From Penelope pileata (taxonomy: Eukaryota > Chordata > Aves > Galliformes > Cracidae), in contig WBMW01005029.1 of assembly GCA_013396635.1 (NCBI GenBank), forward strand, positions 1,363,314 through 1,427,313: a stretch of DNA of 64,000 bases, given 5' to 3'. The notes below the pieces were generated by a model that was not told where the DNA came from, ran no database searches, and worked only from the letters and a program-made list of their open reading frames with translations. Below are positions 24,101 to 37,800 of the stretch, piece after piece. Positions within the stretch are counted from its first letter, which is position 1. Each line of letters opens with the position of its first letter. A program made the position numbers and the translations under genes.

Positions 24101-24969
24101 CTCTGTCACTCACATTTTAAATTCCCTCTCAACACCTCCTGAATTAGTGCTAGGAAGGGGCTGCATGATCCAGAGGAAGCTTTGCTTGCGACAGCCATGT
24201 AGCCATGCAGAGGTGCAGTGGTAAATGGCTCAGCTGCTCATCCACAAGCCATTGCCTGAGTAGCAGGGGATGGTGCAATTTACAGCCCAGGGAATTGCTT
24301 GATTCTGAGACAGTAAGACCAGAAGTGCTGCCACTGCTGTCTCCCTTGATCTTCTACAACACACAAGTCAAAGGACTGCTCTGATTCAGTCTTTGTTACC
24401 CTCCTGCTCAGGCTTTCAGAGAAACCTCGTCCAAGCCAAACGGGGCATGGGCTGGTTGGCTGGGCAGGCTGTGCGTGTGTGCACTGATCTGCCAGCAGAC
24501 ATCTGCGCTCAGCTGCATAAAGCATCATCATAGCTGCCTTCCTCTGCATAAGAGCATAAATCTGCACAGCTCTCTGCCCCACTGCTTTTTGTCAGGACTT
24601 GCCATATCTTAGAGATTTTCCCACTGCCTCACCCTGGTGTCTTTGGCTGTAACTGGGCAAACATGCTGAAGATAATTTAAACTTGCCTGGGTAGGAGAGA
24701 AGGAGGAAAAACAAGGGCTGGAACTGAAAGATGGACTGCATCCCCAGTAGCAGGGGCTTTGCTATCCCTAGGAAACCATATGCAAAAATACCCTATGTTT
24801 GGCCAGCTCTGTTTTACAGCTTTTGAATTTGTTATCTTGAATACTGACTATCTAATCTCAGTTCCCCATGTTTAAAAAAGTGAACAAGTCCCTGCCAAAC
24901 ATACTTTGAATAAACAAAATAAGCTAAATCCCTTGATTGCTTTCTTGAGACGTTTTCCAGTCCATCATT
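21108..24969. other. Unique non-coding sequence; possible conserved AT-rich block
   Basis: No gene or recognised repeat. The first 220 bp (21120-21335) is rich in homeodomain-like ATTA words, including TTAATTAAT near 21245 and CATTAATC near 21320, in a low-repeat context that resembles conserved non-coding enhancers; conservation cannot be tested here. Confidence 0.5.
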
Positions 24970-25765
24970 AATTTTTGTCTTTTTCCTGACTCTTCTCCAA
25001 TTTCATCAGCATCTTCCTTGAATTTGTAGGCATCAGACCAGACAAACATTTTAGCAGCAACCTCCCTGTAGGCATAATACAAACTTCTCTGTTAGTTTTG
25101 CTCTGTAGTTCTATAATCGGGATAGAGCAAAGATAACATCAGGTGGTTTTGTCATCATCATTGCTCATGCTCAGCGGGTGATACACCAGGATCACCATCC
25201 CCTGCTGCAGTCATCCCCAGAGCTTAACCTGCAGTCTTTGTAGAGATACCTTCATTATAGGCCAACTCAAATGCTTTTTTCTTACTTATTTACTTTCAGA
25301 TGCGTATAGTTCTGTATCAAAGACCTATTTCCTTCACAATGAGCTAGTTTCTTTTTATTTTAATTTAATTTACAAACTACTGGATTTCTCGAGTGTTACG
25401 GGGTAGTTTCAAATGGCATGAAACTTAAAAACGATCTCTGCGGGAATCAGTAAGAATGCAACCACTAAAACAGAAATCCTCATTACATTTTGAGGCAGTT
25501 TTTAATTCACTCTGCTTCTTAATCAAAATGCCATGCTGTACCATATCAAACACCCTGCAGAGTCTATTACAACAGCCCCAGTTAGGTTTTGCAATCAATC
25601 TCGTAACATTATCAACAGATAAGTTAGCTTTGCATAATTGTACTCCGTTCAACATTAAATATACCACTTCTTGTTAATTTTTGTATTAGATCACTCTCTT
25701 ATCAGCTGCAAAGTATTTTACCTGGGATTAGTTTCAGTCTATCAAGCTTATAATGGCATGGACTG
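24970..25765 (-). mobile_element. Ancient CR1 LINE fragment, ~800 bp
   Basis: Three segments in the right order on the minus strand match old reptile/bird CR1. At 25480-25765 the minus-strand frame reads LCRVFDMVQHGILIKKQ, corresponding to the RT motif 'KAFDxVxHxILIKKL', preceded in sense by the reversed form of 'tattttgcctgggattgatgtcag'. At about 25145-25215 the plus strand (GCTCATGCTCAGCGGGTGAT, then ACACCAGGATC) matches the reversed 'EKDLGVLVD' region. At about 24985-25100 CTCCAATTTCATCAGCATCT matches the old CR1 3' region. Divergence is heavy, no frame is intact, and the boundaries are approximate. Confidence 0.72.
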
Positions 25766-27441
25766 CTCTGTTTGTTTTGTTTAAGAAGATTGGCAAGACA
25801 TGACTGATTTTTATTTTATTTTTTATTTTTATTTTTTTCCTGTGGTGCAGCAGTAGATGTTCATCCAAATTATAACACAACCTCGGTCAGACTATTTTTG
25901 GAGTATCTGAATTACAAATCAGTTTATGGGACATCAGCCTTTCTCCTGTGTTCTGATTCACTGCACAGCTCCTGCATTTTTCTCGTGTTGAAAATGTTAG
26001 GAAACGAGTGGTGGAAACCAGTGGTCTGATGCCAAGTTAGCTGGGGCAGAACACTGCTTCTGGGGGCCCTGCACCCCTGGAGCTGGACCTGCCCATGGAC
26101 AGCAGGGAGGGATCTCAGCATCTTTTCTGTGGCTCTTCTGCTGTTTACTGCTCCTCCATTCAGGGAAGAAGCCAGGAACTCTCCCACTTAAATGTGAGGC
26201 AGCTGATGGCCATAAGGCTGCAATACCATTCCTGCTGTGACAGCACTTACTGCCCCAAAAATTTCTCAGTGTGAACCTGCAAATGACTTTTCTTCCTGTG
26301 GTCAGAAGTGCCACTTGTCACTGTCTGTTTCCTACCATAAATGCTTCTTGACCCTTTCTCTGGACAGAGCTCCATTGCATCCCTCACACCAAGGCCCTGA
26401 CCAGAGTGCTGTGTCACCCGCCAAGGAGTGCAGGCATTATTCAGATTTCTTGCTAAACATCTTGCTGTATCCTGAAGCAGGGTTGCAGTCTGCTTGAGGT
26501 CTGTCTGCAGTGATGATGATGCTTTTCCATTTTTCCCTTCAGTTTCTCCAAAAAGATTTTGATGCATGTTACAATTGCGATAGGAGGGGGCTTCTATAGA
26601 GCCCGAAGCCAAGAACAATAGCTTTGGTGAAGCTGCGAGCCTGTGTTCATTTTCATTTATAAAGTCTGGAGCAGAGCTGTAGCTGGTACAAATCAGGACA
26701 GCTGGTTTGTCTTCAACAGGCCTCTCCCTCGTGACATCTGTTGTGGGTCTGCCTCTAAAATGAAGGGCATTCTGCACAAGCAAAAATGCGAACAATTGTT
26801 TTCCTCTGATTCATTCAAAATAAGCATATATAGAGAACAGGATAGGTTCTTTATATAAAGAATCTAAAGTAGCTGAAATAGTTGATGTGCTGAAATAACA
26901 AACGTGCCCTTCTGACTTTCACAAGTAGAAAATAAAATCAGCTGTTTCATTAAAACAATTTGGCACAAGAACTGAATTTGTTAAGTCCTTGCAGTAATGC
27001 CCAGGACCTTGTCCCAGTTTCCCCCTTTCCTCCTCCACCTGTTCCTTCAGTAGCTGCAGAATAGCTGTAAAATAAGGACAGTACTGGAAATCAGATGCAT
27101 TTTTTTAAAAAAATAAAGTAGCAATTTTAAATCCCCTACGCGAATAAATAATCCATACTTCGCTTGAATCTTTTATGATATGAATTCCAAAAAACAACTT
27201 AAAACGCTTTCTCTGTGGTTTTAGAACTGTGTCAGGAAACTCACTCAGGGAATTTCTAATGAGCAAGGCAGCCTCCCAGCTCTAGGTTACTGGTTCAAAC
27301 ACGAATCAGGTTAGTAGAATTTGTCACTGCAGCTGAAAAGCCAGACCCGCTCCTCAGCCCAGGTACCTACATCACCACGGGCAATAAAAGCATGATAAGT
27401 ACAAAAGCCCAGGGCAGGATGGAAATACAGCCTGCATTGTA
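25766..27441. other. Unique non-coding sequence
   Basis: No recognised element. The frame 26247-26795 minus is the longest one outside transposons (182 codons); it has no domain, signal peptide or membrane segment that I recognise, and its composition gives no sign of coding. Confidence 0.5.
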
Positions 27442-27675
27442 TTTAGACTAGATATAAGGAAGAAATTCTTCACTGTGAGGGTGGTGAGACACTGGAACAG
27501 GTTGCCCAGAGAAGGCGTTGATGCCCCCTCCCTGGAAGTATTCAAAGCCAGGCTGGATGGGGCTTTAAGCAACCTGGTCTAGTGGGAGGTGTCCTTGCCC
27601 ATGGCAGGGGGGTTGGAACACTATGATCTCTAAGGTCCCTTCCAACCTGAACCATTCTATGATTCTATGATTGTG
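27442..27675 (+). mobile_element. CR1 LINE 3' end, ~230 bp, young subfamily
   Basis: It starts in the last ORF2 codons (TTTAGACTAGATATAAGGAA) and includes 'cactggaacaggttgcccag', 'ggatggggctttaagcaacc' and the terminal GGTCCCTTCCAACCTGAACC followed by ATTCTATG repeats. It is nearly the same sequence as the minus-strand copy at 44802-45113, so both are late insertions of one subfamily. Severely 5'-truncated. Confidence 0.96.
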
Positions 27676-30600
27676 ACAGTCACTGAATCTCCTTTCTCCC
27701 AACATCTGCCTTTTAGCCCATGCCCTAGCTTGGACACTGCCCTCCTCTGTCCTTCATTCCATTCTTCAAAATTGTCTCTACCACCTCTGGCTATAAGGGG
27801 ACCAGGAGCAACATCAGCTCAAGGGTAATGAAATGACTGGTTTTCTCAAGGGTGATCTTAGTGCAGCTAGACGAACATCAGTTAGCAGAGGATAGGAATA
27901 TGGAGTTCTGGCTCTTCAGCGTTGACAAAAGTACCACACAATGCTGTCTTAGTCAGTACTATTTTTGACACTTGTATAAACTTGCTGTGCCCAACTTTTT
28001 CAGTCTTTCCCCCAATTTTACTAAGATTTACCCTTCATTGCTTCTTTCCTTCCTTTCTTCTCTATCCATATTCTCCTTTTTTCCTTTTTCCAGCTCTTCC
28101 AAACTTAATTCTCCAGTCCCTCCAATCCTGAAGGACAACATTGCTAGTATGGTCCCGTTTCTTTCACCAAATGCCTATGTCACACTATTCTTATTGTTAT
28201 TCTGGGCTCACTCGAACTGAACAAACATTTTTTTCCTCTAGCTTTCAGGCACTGACCACAGTCAGTCTGCCTGCCTCCAACATTCACCCCAGCCTTTTGA
28301 TCCATTGCTGTCCCAGGTGTCCCATCTTAGTGCTCCCACACCCTTCATGTCCCACATGGCCCCACTTGAGGGACATTGAAAAAGACACAGAGACAAGATG
28401 AGATGCCTGAGGCATGGCTCTGCAGCAGCATTCCAGAGCCTCAGCATCCCTGATGGACTTCTCCTCTCATTTCCTTCCTGATCACAGGTGAGATCACATT
28501 TACCTTCAGCCACGTTTTTTCAAACAGATTTGTACTTTTTGGTATTTCTAGACAGATCTACAAATATACAGGGAACAGATTTAGGGTTGCACACCATTCT
28601 ATTGACTGAATTTTATACGTTACAAAGCCCTCTAAAAATCAATAGTAAAACTTTCAGGCTGTAGTCGGCAGCATTGCCTTCCACTCACAAATCTCATTTT
28701 CTAGTTGTCCAGCTGCTGGGATGAGAAGAATGACAAACAAGACAGTATCTGTCAAGTTTAATCACTTCTCTTAGCTGTTTTTGTTTAAGTAGCAAAATGG
28801 AGCCAATTAGTATAGTGGGACAACCAGTAAAGAACATTTTTTTCCATGATGGAAAAGAAAGCAAGGCATCCTTCAGACATCACAGCCAGAGGGAGTTGCT
28901 GCCTGCAGTGCCTAACCCAGTCGTCAGGAAGGCAGTGGCATGATGCTCTTCATGCATATATCGATTGAGACTGTGATTATGCCCCAAATATCCAAACATA
29001 ACATTTTCTGCATGCTTAAGGAAGGCTATGAATTACATTGGAGGAATTTTACTGAGTTACTGCAAATTAGAACTAACAAGAAAAAGAATAGAAAATAGAA
29101 ATAAGAACAGAAAACAATTAGTTTATTTTAGCTATTTCTTTGATCTGTTAAGGAGAAAATACAGACAGATGTACTTAAGTTTTTTTGAGAACACTACAGT
29201 TAATACTAAAATATACACTCCAAATACATTAGCTTGTTTGCATTAAGGTAGCTGAGTGCTATTAGGGGTGGAGTAGAAAAATCTCTCTTGGTTAAACCAA
29301 GGTCAGGCACTTAGGGTGCTTTGGGTTTCCTAAAAAGACAAAAGCCAAGGTTAGGGCTGACTCAAAAAGCCATTTCTGGAGGAAGGAAGGAAGCTCTAAG
29401 GAGACACATGGACACCATTGTAAAGGAGAGTGGTTGGGATGGGAAAGTCTGGGTTAGAAAGAACACTTGGAGGAAGGCTGTGATGTCCTGGTTCTACTCA
29501 CTTGAGGGAACTTCTTACACTAAAACTATACTCCAAGAAAAGCAAAACATTGCTTGGATAAGTCCTGGCTATGAATAGATTATTTCTAGTGCTCAACAAG
29601 GAGTGGAGTTGACAGTTCTCTGCTTGTGAGCGTTTTTTGGCACCGAACTCAGTATTACTAAAATTTAGGCGGGGGGGAGGGGGTGGAAATCAAGCCAGCA
29701 ACATACAACAGCATGCTCAGAGATACAGAAGACGGTTGGTAACTATCAAACAGTTGTTTGCAGAGACCTGGAAATAATACAAGACAGAAGGAGACTGCCA
29801 AGGTCACCAAACAGCAGATCCCAGCAACTACATCAGGTGATCCTCTTCTTAAGTGCTCTGTTTAAAGCATTGTTTCAGGACTAACACACGCATTGGCCAT
29901 TCCTGTTTATTTTCCTCTCTGTGACTTCCAGGCAGAATTTCAGTCTTGCATCCAATTCTTATTTGTGTCACGATCTGACATGCCAGAGCGTTTTTGTCTT
30001 GAAGGGCGTGACAACAGCATTGTATCTGAAGTACTGGAAGTGGGAAGAAATGTCCTGGGGAGTAATTACTCCCCAAACAGCCTCTTGGCAACATCCCTAG
30101 TATGAAAACGTGTAAGGGAGGAAGCTGGATTAGTCTTGCCCTGAGTTAAGATTCCTATATCTTTAGTTCATAACTGCCCTCCTAACAGGGAGAAATCTAT
30201 TTCTAGGTGTTAAGGATTAGTACTTCAGGCAGGTATTTAATGACAAGAGTTGTTTTTCTCCAGTTCAGCTTTCTGGATATGTGTCACCCAGCTCTATAAT
30301 ACTTAGTTACATGAATGAATCTGTGTCAGTAACTAGTCAGACACCATGATTCAAAACTTGAAGCTACATCAGTTTATTTTGGCTTGCCCAAATGTTGCTA
30401 TTTTCATTGAGTATTTTTTTCACTCCAGTTTCGAAGGACTCCAAATTTCTGTTCCCAGAAAAGGCCTTGCAATCTGATAAGTGCAAGTGATTTGTTCCAC
30501 TACTGATCAGGCTAAACATGCCCATTTTGTCCTTTATGTTCCAACAATGAAGGCATTGTGTTAGCGCGTGGCTCTTTGCCACCCAGGAAAGAAAGAACAG

Positions 30601-33600
30601 AGAGAGCCTGGCTCTGGTGCTGGCACGTGGCTGATTGCCGCTTTGGTCTGCACTTCCCAGCACTGAGGCATATCTCTGCTCCATACATCAATGCATATCA
30701 CACCATAAATCCATAAATACCACCTGCTGCTGGTGTGCAAAGGGCAGTCATGAGTTTTTAACAGACTGAAGCGTGACAGAAGGAAATTGCATTGGCTTTC
30801 TCATAGCAAAATTTTTGTTAAAGGCAGAAGCAAAGACCGTGAAATCATCTGACACCGTCACCCTTACCACTGAGCCCAGTAGCTTCATTGTCCCTTGTGG
30901 AGCACTGCAGACTTCCGAAGAGGATGACGACTGCATTTAGGCATTACAGACAGAGCTGGGAGAGAGGATTAGCCCCACAAACACTTCTGCTAACAATTCT
31001 CCGTGAAGAATGTCACGGGAGTATGAGGAAAACAAGTCATTGCTTCTTGGAGGGGAAGGACAACTTCAATGACAGGAAGAGATACAGGAAGCTTTTCTGG
31101 GTAAATTCCTGCCATACCAACTCAAGCTTTAAAATCCTTAAATCTCTCAAGCTTTTTTGAAAAAAGAATTATCCCAGAACATCTTGTTACTGTTCTGAGA
31201 CTAAAAAGCCAGAAAATAGAATTGCCAAACTCTGAGACTGAATCACAAAAACCAGACACCTGAAACAATGAGGTACAGCCCTTCATCTTTCCACCTCTCT
31301 GTTGGTTCTCCTAGTGCTTATTCCACTTTGACTTTTTCCAGCCAGACGTATTCCTGCCCCATAGCAAGAGATAGGGAAGGGGCAACAAATGATGAAAGCT
31401 CAGACTAGGGTGAAAAGAAGTTGAGAAAACAGAAAGGAGAGGAGGAATAATAAAAAAAAAAGTGTAGGAATTTGGTCTGTGTCCTGTCCTCCCCTTCTCC
31501 AGGGTGTGTAGGACCTGAGAATATTCCTGGGCTGTAGGGTCTAAGTCCTACTGCTTCTCTGTGAGGCCTCTGACAAAGTATTCAAATGCTGTCTTTAAGT
31601 GCAATTTGAGTATTCCTGCAGAAAGGCGTACCCACGCTTTGCAACTTCAATGCTTAGAGAACTCCTAGTTCCCATGTAATGGTTATGAATGGCTGGTTCC
31701 TGTCTGTATATTTGTGACAATGCTGTCCAGTATCTCCAGTGACTCCTTTCATGTCTATATCATGTTGGTAGTTCATAGTCCAGCCATGAGTAATGTAACG
31801 AATGCATCCAGGTCTTGGTTTTGCTGAAGATAACATGTAGTGGAAACAGATACTATCAGCTTTAAACTTGTGTAGTTGAATAATAGGAGTGACATTTAGG
31901 TACTAAGGGATGAGAGTTCTGTCAATGCTTTTGGTCTGAGACATGTCAAAATAGAGGCAATTAATTTGAAATACCATAGGAGGTCTTACCATCTTATGCC
32001 CTATTTTACTAAGATCCCTCCATCTGAAAATGAGTTTTTTTTCCTCTTATTTCCTTGCTGTTCCTCTCCCAATAAGACACTCTTCTTGTCCATTTGCATT
32101 TCCTCTCTTTGCACCTTCAATAAAGGTACCCTTCCAAAATTTTCTTACCAGTAGCCAGAGTAGCAGCAAAAGATTAAGGAACAGCAAATACAGAAAAGAA
32201 GGGATAGTTAAATATAGCAGAAACCAAACCCAAAAGATCTCCGCAAGGTTCGTTATGACACAAATATATATTATACTCTAAGAAAACAGTAAAATACACA
32301 AGAAGAATGGTTCTGTATGCAGGGAAATCAAGTCTTTCCAGATTCTCAGTGCAAAAAGTATGAGCCCTGGAGGTTTCCATTTTTTCATTTAAAATATTGC
32401 AAGGAATAACAGCTGCACTCATCAAGAAATGCAGACAGAATTTGTGCCCCCAAACTCATGCTGTTAATAGCCAACAATTCATGGTTAACACAACTCTTTT
32501 CTGATGCAGAACTGCATACTGAAGATCAAACCAAACATTGATTGAGATTTTAGACCACAAGGAAACACAACAGAAACTGAAGTCAGTTTCCTGCCATACA
32601 ACCCTTCATCTTCACTACAACAAGATGGACTTTTTAAACTGGATCATGACTTACTTTGCATCGTGCTGGTGGTAGCAGGGATGTTGCAGTCCAGGCACAA
32701 ATGGTGAGAGCCCCTTTGGCCTCAGAGTCTGTCACTGGTGCCCGCATTGCATCCCTAAGTTCTTTCATTTTAAGAATTTGTCATTAGAAATGGGAGTTAA
32801 ATACACCCCTGCATTCAAACCTACAAGTATTTTGTCAGTGACAAGAACAGAACTGATTACTTCAAGGTCTTTGAAGTTGTCCTTTTTCATCTTTTTTGCT
32901 ATTTATCTTATTTTTATAGAGACTTTTAAAATATGTTCTGCTAGATCTTACTGACTAAAAAGGTCATTTTGACATCAATGGGATTATTTTCTCCTGAATC
33001 AGGGATGTGGGATTGGCCTGACTTTAGGAACTGTGGAAATTCTAGATAGCGCACTTATCTTTCTTCCCCTTCTGACACCTATTAATACAATTTTCTCTTT
33101 CAGGAGGATCAGCAGTTTAACTTGGTAGGGCACAGTGCTGGGTTCTGAAAGATATGCATAAGCTAAGGGTATTTAAGAATACAAAACAAAACCAAAAGAA
33201 AACCCAGTCTCTGCATCATCCAAATCAGTCACAAGGACAAATCTTCCCGGGGTGCAGACTGAAATTATGTTCTTTATCCTTTTGTGGAAAAGTTATACAT
33301 CCTTGATGAAAGCTAGCTAGCTATCATTGCTAGGTTTCAAATTGTGAGCTTGAGGTTTTCTCTCTCTGAATTGAAAAGAAATATAATGTTGCATAGATTT
33401 AAACTTCTTCTCTGACAGCACCTTAAGAAACATTTTTAGCATTAGATATTGCATAACAAAGCCATCAATGTCACCTGTCTGTGTAACGTCCTCTGTGAAT
33501 GACACGTTGCTGAACTCTTTCCTAGAGGGAACCAAATTGTCTGTTTACTCAGAAGTCTGGAATATGCCTCAATCAATGACTCCTCTGTGTTGGTCTCTTG

Positions 33601-34559
33601 ACAATTCATCAGTTTTAATTAGAAACAAAAATCTAGAAGAGTGCATTTGCTCTGAACAGTTTATTGATTTCAAAATTAAAACAATAGCGAATAAACTACT
33701 TGTTGTCATCTCTAAAGACTCAAGGAAACATAACATTTCTAAGGGATGCTGCTCTACATGGCTGCTCATTAACCCAGACTCAGAGCTCCCTTTCCTAATA
33801 CACAAAATGCCCTCCATTCCATATTACTCAGGATACTTGAAGTTTGAAACAGCTCAAATGATGACTTTTGCTGCCAGCAGGGTGCACTCAACCCAGGCCT
33901 TGAGCCAGCTGTGGGTGACTGAGTTCTGAGCATTACCAGCAGGATCCTCCATAAATACTCTTCCCAAAAAAGTCTCTGATCTCTGTTCAATACAAGTTTA
34001 GAGTAAATAGAACAAGCATGCCAGGACAATAACTGGCACTTCCAGTGTTTGACTTAAGCGTGGAAGGAAGGGTTTTCTTTCTGTACATACTCAGGGAATT
34101 CAAAGAAAGCAGCTCCAGACTGCTGGATGCTCATAAGGTGAAAGGCAACTGTAAGCGTGCAAAATACTCAACGTAGATTTGTTGATCTCTTAACTCAGAC
34201 AAAAAGTTCAGCCAAATTGATTTTATACTGAGAAGTCAGGAACCTAGGAGGGAAGAAGAAGCACATTTATCACTACATCCCTTGAAATTTATCTCACTGA
34301 AAATAATAACAATGCTGTTATTTTCTCTTGAAAGCTTGGATAGCAGCAGACGATCTCAACTTCGAGTAGTCTGAAAATCACATATGCATAACCAGGAATA
34401 ATTGAAGACCAGTCTTCTGACACGTACCTCTATTAGTTTGTGAATTAGACTTTGCTTAAATCAGAAAAAAAGAAATTTTATGCATTTAAATAAGTGCTGT
34501 CTTAGCTTCTAAAGTTAGTCATTATTAAAAAAAAAAAAAGGAATGAAACTGCTTCAGAC
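27676..34559. other. Unique non-coding sequence, ~6.9 kb
   Basis: No exon or recognised transposon. A pyrimidine-rich tract at about 28040-28092 ends TTTTTCCAG and resembles a 3' splice acceptor, but no exon follows convincingly. A G-rich run lies at 29669-29687. The frame 33468-33929 plus (153 codons) is unrecognised. A13 lies at 34527-34539. A short ancient motif ACATCAATGGGATTA lies near 32972. Confidence 0.5.
29669..29687 (+). repeat. G-rich run, possible G-quadruplex
   Basis: GGC, seven G, A, five G, TGG. It could fold as a G-quadruplex. No gene context. Confidence 0.5.
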
Positions 34560-34877
34560 ATGTTCTTCACAATCCCAGACAAAGAACTATAGGGTGTGAC
34601 AACAAGCATATAAAAAAAGCTGCACCTCACACAACCAAGGACAGCAATCTCCCACCTAGACAATACTCCCCTGATGAGTAGCTCATCTCAGAGAGAAAAG
34701 CACCCTCCTCTGTTTCTGGCCCTTAAATGAGCCCAGAGCAGCCCTCACCCTGGGTCCACCCCTTCCAGTCACGTGGGGAGCACTGGTGCCAACAATTTGC
34801 CTGAGCTCCCCAGGCCAGCCACAGCCCTCCTCCAGGTGCTCAATCACAAGTTCAGGCAGTGATCAAGTTTCCCTACA
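34560..34877 (-). mobile_element. Diverged LTR, same family as those at 38.2 and 63.3 kb
   Basis: Read on the minus strand it starts TGTAGGGAAACTTGATCAC and aligns along its length with the 295-bp LTRs: GTGATTGAGCACCTGG, GGCTGTGGCTGGCC, AGGGGTGGACCCAGGGTGAG, a CATTTAAG TATA-like box, GGTGGGAGATTGCT, and CTGGGATTGTG near the end. Substitutions and small insertions are frequent, so it is clearly older than the other two or from a sister subfamily. The 3' end (near 34560) is approximate and no target duplication is clear. Confidence 0.82.
34722..34729 (-). promoter_or_regulatory. TATA-like box in diverged LTR
   Basis: CATTTAAG on the minus strand, at the position of TATTTAAG in the two 295-bp relatives. 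One base differs, so it may be weakened. Confidence 0.45.
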
Positions 34878-37800
34878 GCCATCTAAAACATTTAACAGTG
34901 CATCAGTCAGGTGGACCAAGGGAGCTGACTGCAATTGGCAAATGTTTGCTGGTGCTATAACATCTATTTTCCATGGCCATGAATGTATTTTTAAGTAGTG
35001 CCTAATTTTAAGTGTGTAGCCCCTGCGCTGCTCCTGTCAGCACTCCCTCTGATGAGAAATTATACCTGTTCAGACAGCAGGTAGAGTGAGCACATATGTG
35101 CTCTGGTGACTAATTATAACAAGGAGGGCAAAATAAAGACCTATGCCAAAAATAAGTTGTCGGGGCAACAATTTGGTCTGCTTTGGGTCTGAGGCTCTGC
35201 ACAGAAAGCAGCGCAAATAGATGGGCGGTGGGGAGAGTGAAAGGCATCAGTCAGCCTTCACACCAGGGATGTTTTAGCTGGAGTGTGAAGGCTAAAAACA
35301 AGGAGCTGCAAGTTAGAAAATACACGTCATATGTTTACAGAAATGTAGATCCAAACCAGCCAGCCTTCGGCTTTCAACGTGGTCATAAATTTCTTCACAG
35401 TGCGCAAATTACAAAACCTTGGGGAGAGCATGAAATGTTGCAATGAAGCACTCATTGTATTTGTGTTAAAAATCCCATCTCCACAGTATTTTTAATGCTA
35501 TCTCTAAGAATCGCTGTAAGAAGCCAGAAGAGAGGGGAGTAAACTACTGCTGTTTATACGAGCATGACTCTAACCACTCTTTCGTTTTATCTAGGCAAAA
35601 AAACAACAAAGTACCTGCAGAGTTCAGGTAATTTCAAGTAACTCTAATATGTGCTTTTTGAGTAGCTGCCAGTGATGTCATGAAATCTTGCATGGGAAAA
35701 ATATTAAACTAAGCAAATAAACCCATCCTCCCTGTTTTGCACTTCTCAGAAGCATGTTCTCTTGCCAAGTATGGACAGTCATCTGGGAGCAGGTGGCTTC
35801 AGGGGAGATGTGCTGCTGGTTCTGTACTCCGTTGCTAAATCAGTGCCGCAAAACCAACTTGGTGACAGCAGGCAAAACTTTGCATCTTTTTGTATGAACT
35901 GACCTGATACTGTAACGAACATGAAGGAAATGGGGACACATCCCTTCATGCGTCCCACAAGCCTTTTTATTGCTAAGTTCTTCACGGCATCAGCCCCTCC
36001 GGCACTCATGGGAAGCGTATTGAACACACGCATGCCTGCCTGCCCAGGGACAGGCCAGCTTGCTAGTCATGATTTCCTTCAGTTACGCCTGCCATCGCTG
36101 TTTCTGAGTGGGGAGAGAAGTGAGAGATGAAATTCGGAAATCTGGGGGAAGACCCACATTCCCGCTTCACTGTGAGGTCTGGGTAGGAAGCCTGCAGCAA
36201 AGGCTCAGTCTGAAGGCACACCCAGCTCACAGCAGATTGCAGATCTGAATGGAAGAAAGCACATGGGGAAGAAGCACATACATAAAGGAAATACTTATTT
36301 CAAATGGCTGGTTTTGTGAGATGGTTTGTGCTGTCTGATTTTTGAACATTTACAAGAAAAGACATCGGAGGCCAAGGAGAAAAAGGAAGAACACTTTAAT
36401 GCTAAGGCTTTTTGTCCACACGTGAAAATAACCTCTTACTGAGATCTGAGCTCAGGATCAGAAAAATTGTTGGTTGCTTGAGTTTTCCTGCTGGAAAGAC
36501 CAGAACCTTGCATTGCAGAGGAAGCCCTCCCCCACCTGCTGGCTTCGCAAGAAGGAGAGATGCACAGAACAACAGCCTCAGAAGAGGGTAAATACGTTTC
36601 TGGAAAGGCTCTTAATTAAAAAAATAAATAAATGAATTGTGTATTTCATCCAGATGACACTGACACATCTGAATTTGTATTACATGTGACATACTTTGAA
36701 TATGTACGCAACTGATAAACATATTAATGAGTCAAGTTTGACAGGAAAATATATTTCAGTGCTTGGATTTCTTTGACACAGAATTCTTCCGTGCTGGAGA
36801 TAATTAGTGCCGCCCCTTGCTCATGGGAGAAATATTTCCCTACCGTAAAGATTAGTCAGAGCTCTTAAAAATCCTGCTCAGCTAAATCCAACCAGTGAAG
36901 AATAATACAGAACATGTCAAATACCAGACAAAGAGAAAATCAAAATACAAAGTAATCAGTTAAAGGAATCTTTTGAAATTCAACTCTGCATTTTGTTTTG
37001 AGCATGAAATGGCTCATAATAAGTATTCATTTTGAATAGACTATAAACTGTATCCAATGCTCACCTCTGAACAGGGATGAGAAATCCAGCCTGGAAAATG
37101 ATGAATCCTTGCTCATTTACATGATGATATCCAGACTGCATCCACCTGAGAGTCCGAACTTCAGCACCCATGGGAAGTTTTGTTTTAGTTCCTGAATAAA
37201 TTAGACCCATGTCTGTTCTTGCGAAGTGCCCCTTTCACTGTGCCTATCAAACATTACTAGAAAAGTATGCCATGCTGCAATAAAAATGGCCTTTACACCC
37301 TATCTATCGATCTAGTTTGGACTGTAGGGTATGCTAAGTGTGAAAATATGCCTTCAGAGGCTGAGATGGGGTAGAACCCCATGAGGTAGAGCTGTTGTCT
37401 CAGCTACAGTGATGATGGACGCCTCCCGCCTTTAGCATAACTTTTCCCTATTGCAACATTGTTGTTCAGTGGGACAAAGGCAGAGGAGGTCAAATCACTC
37501 TTGCAAAGCAATCACTCCAGAACTATTGTCATAGAATTTCTGGCTTGTTTTCTGCAGTGAGAACTGGTGGGGCCTGCACTTGAGATGTTGTGCAAACTGC
37601 AGACAGATTGAGACAGAAGACAAGTGTACGTCAGAAGCATTCTGCAGGTCCAGCTGGGAGCAGATGCAGCTGACAGGAGCTCCATGACAGAAAAGAAAAG
37701 CGTGTTAGGCAATGCAGTGGGGAGGTAAAGGAAGCTGGTCTTTCTTAGTAACTTTGAATCAAGACAGCAAAATGTATTTTTACAAGCAGAGCATCAATTT

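Noticed and set aside
28040..28092. Polypyrimidine tract ending TTTTTCCAG as a splice acceptor
   Set aside because: No open frame with coding character follows; the tract looks like simple pyrimidine-rich sequence.
33468..33929. 153-codon plus-strand frame
   Set aside because: No recognisable domain or motif and an ordinary AT-rich surrounding; not supported as an exon.
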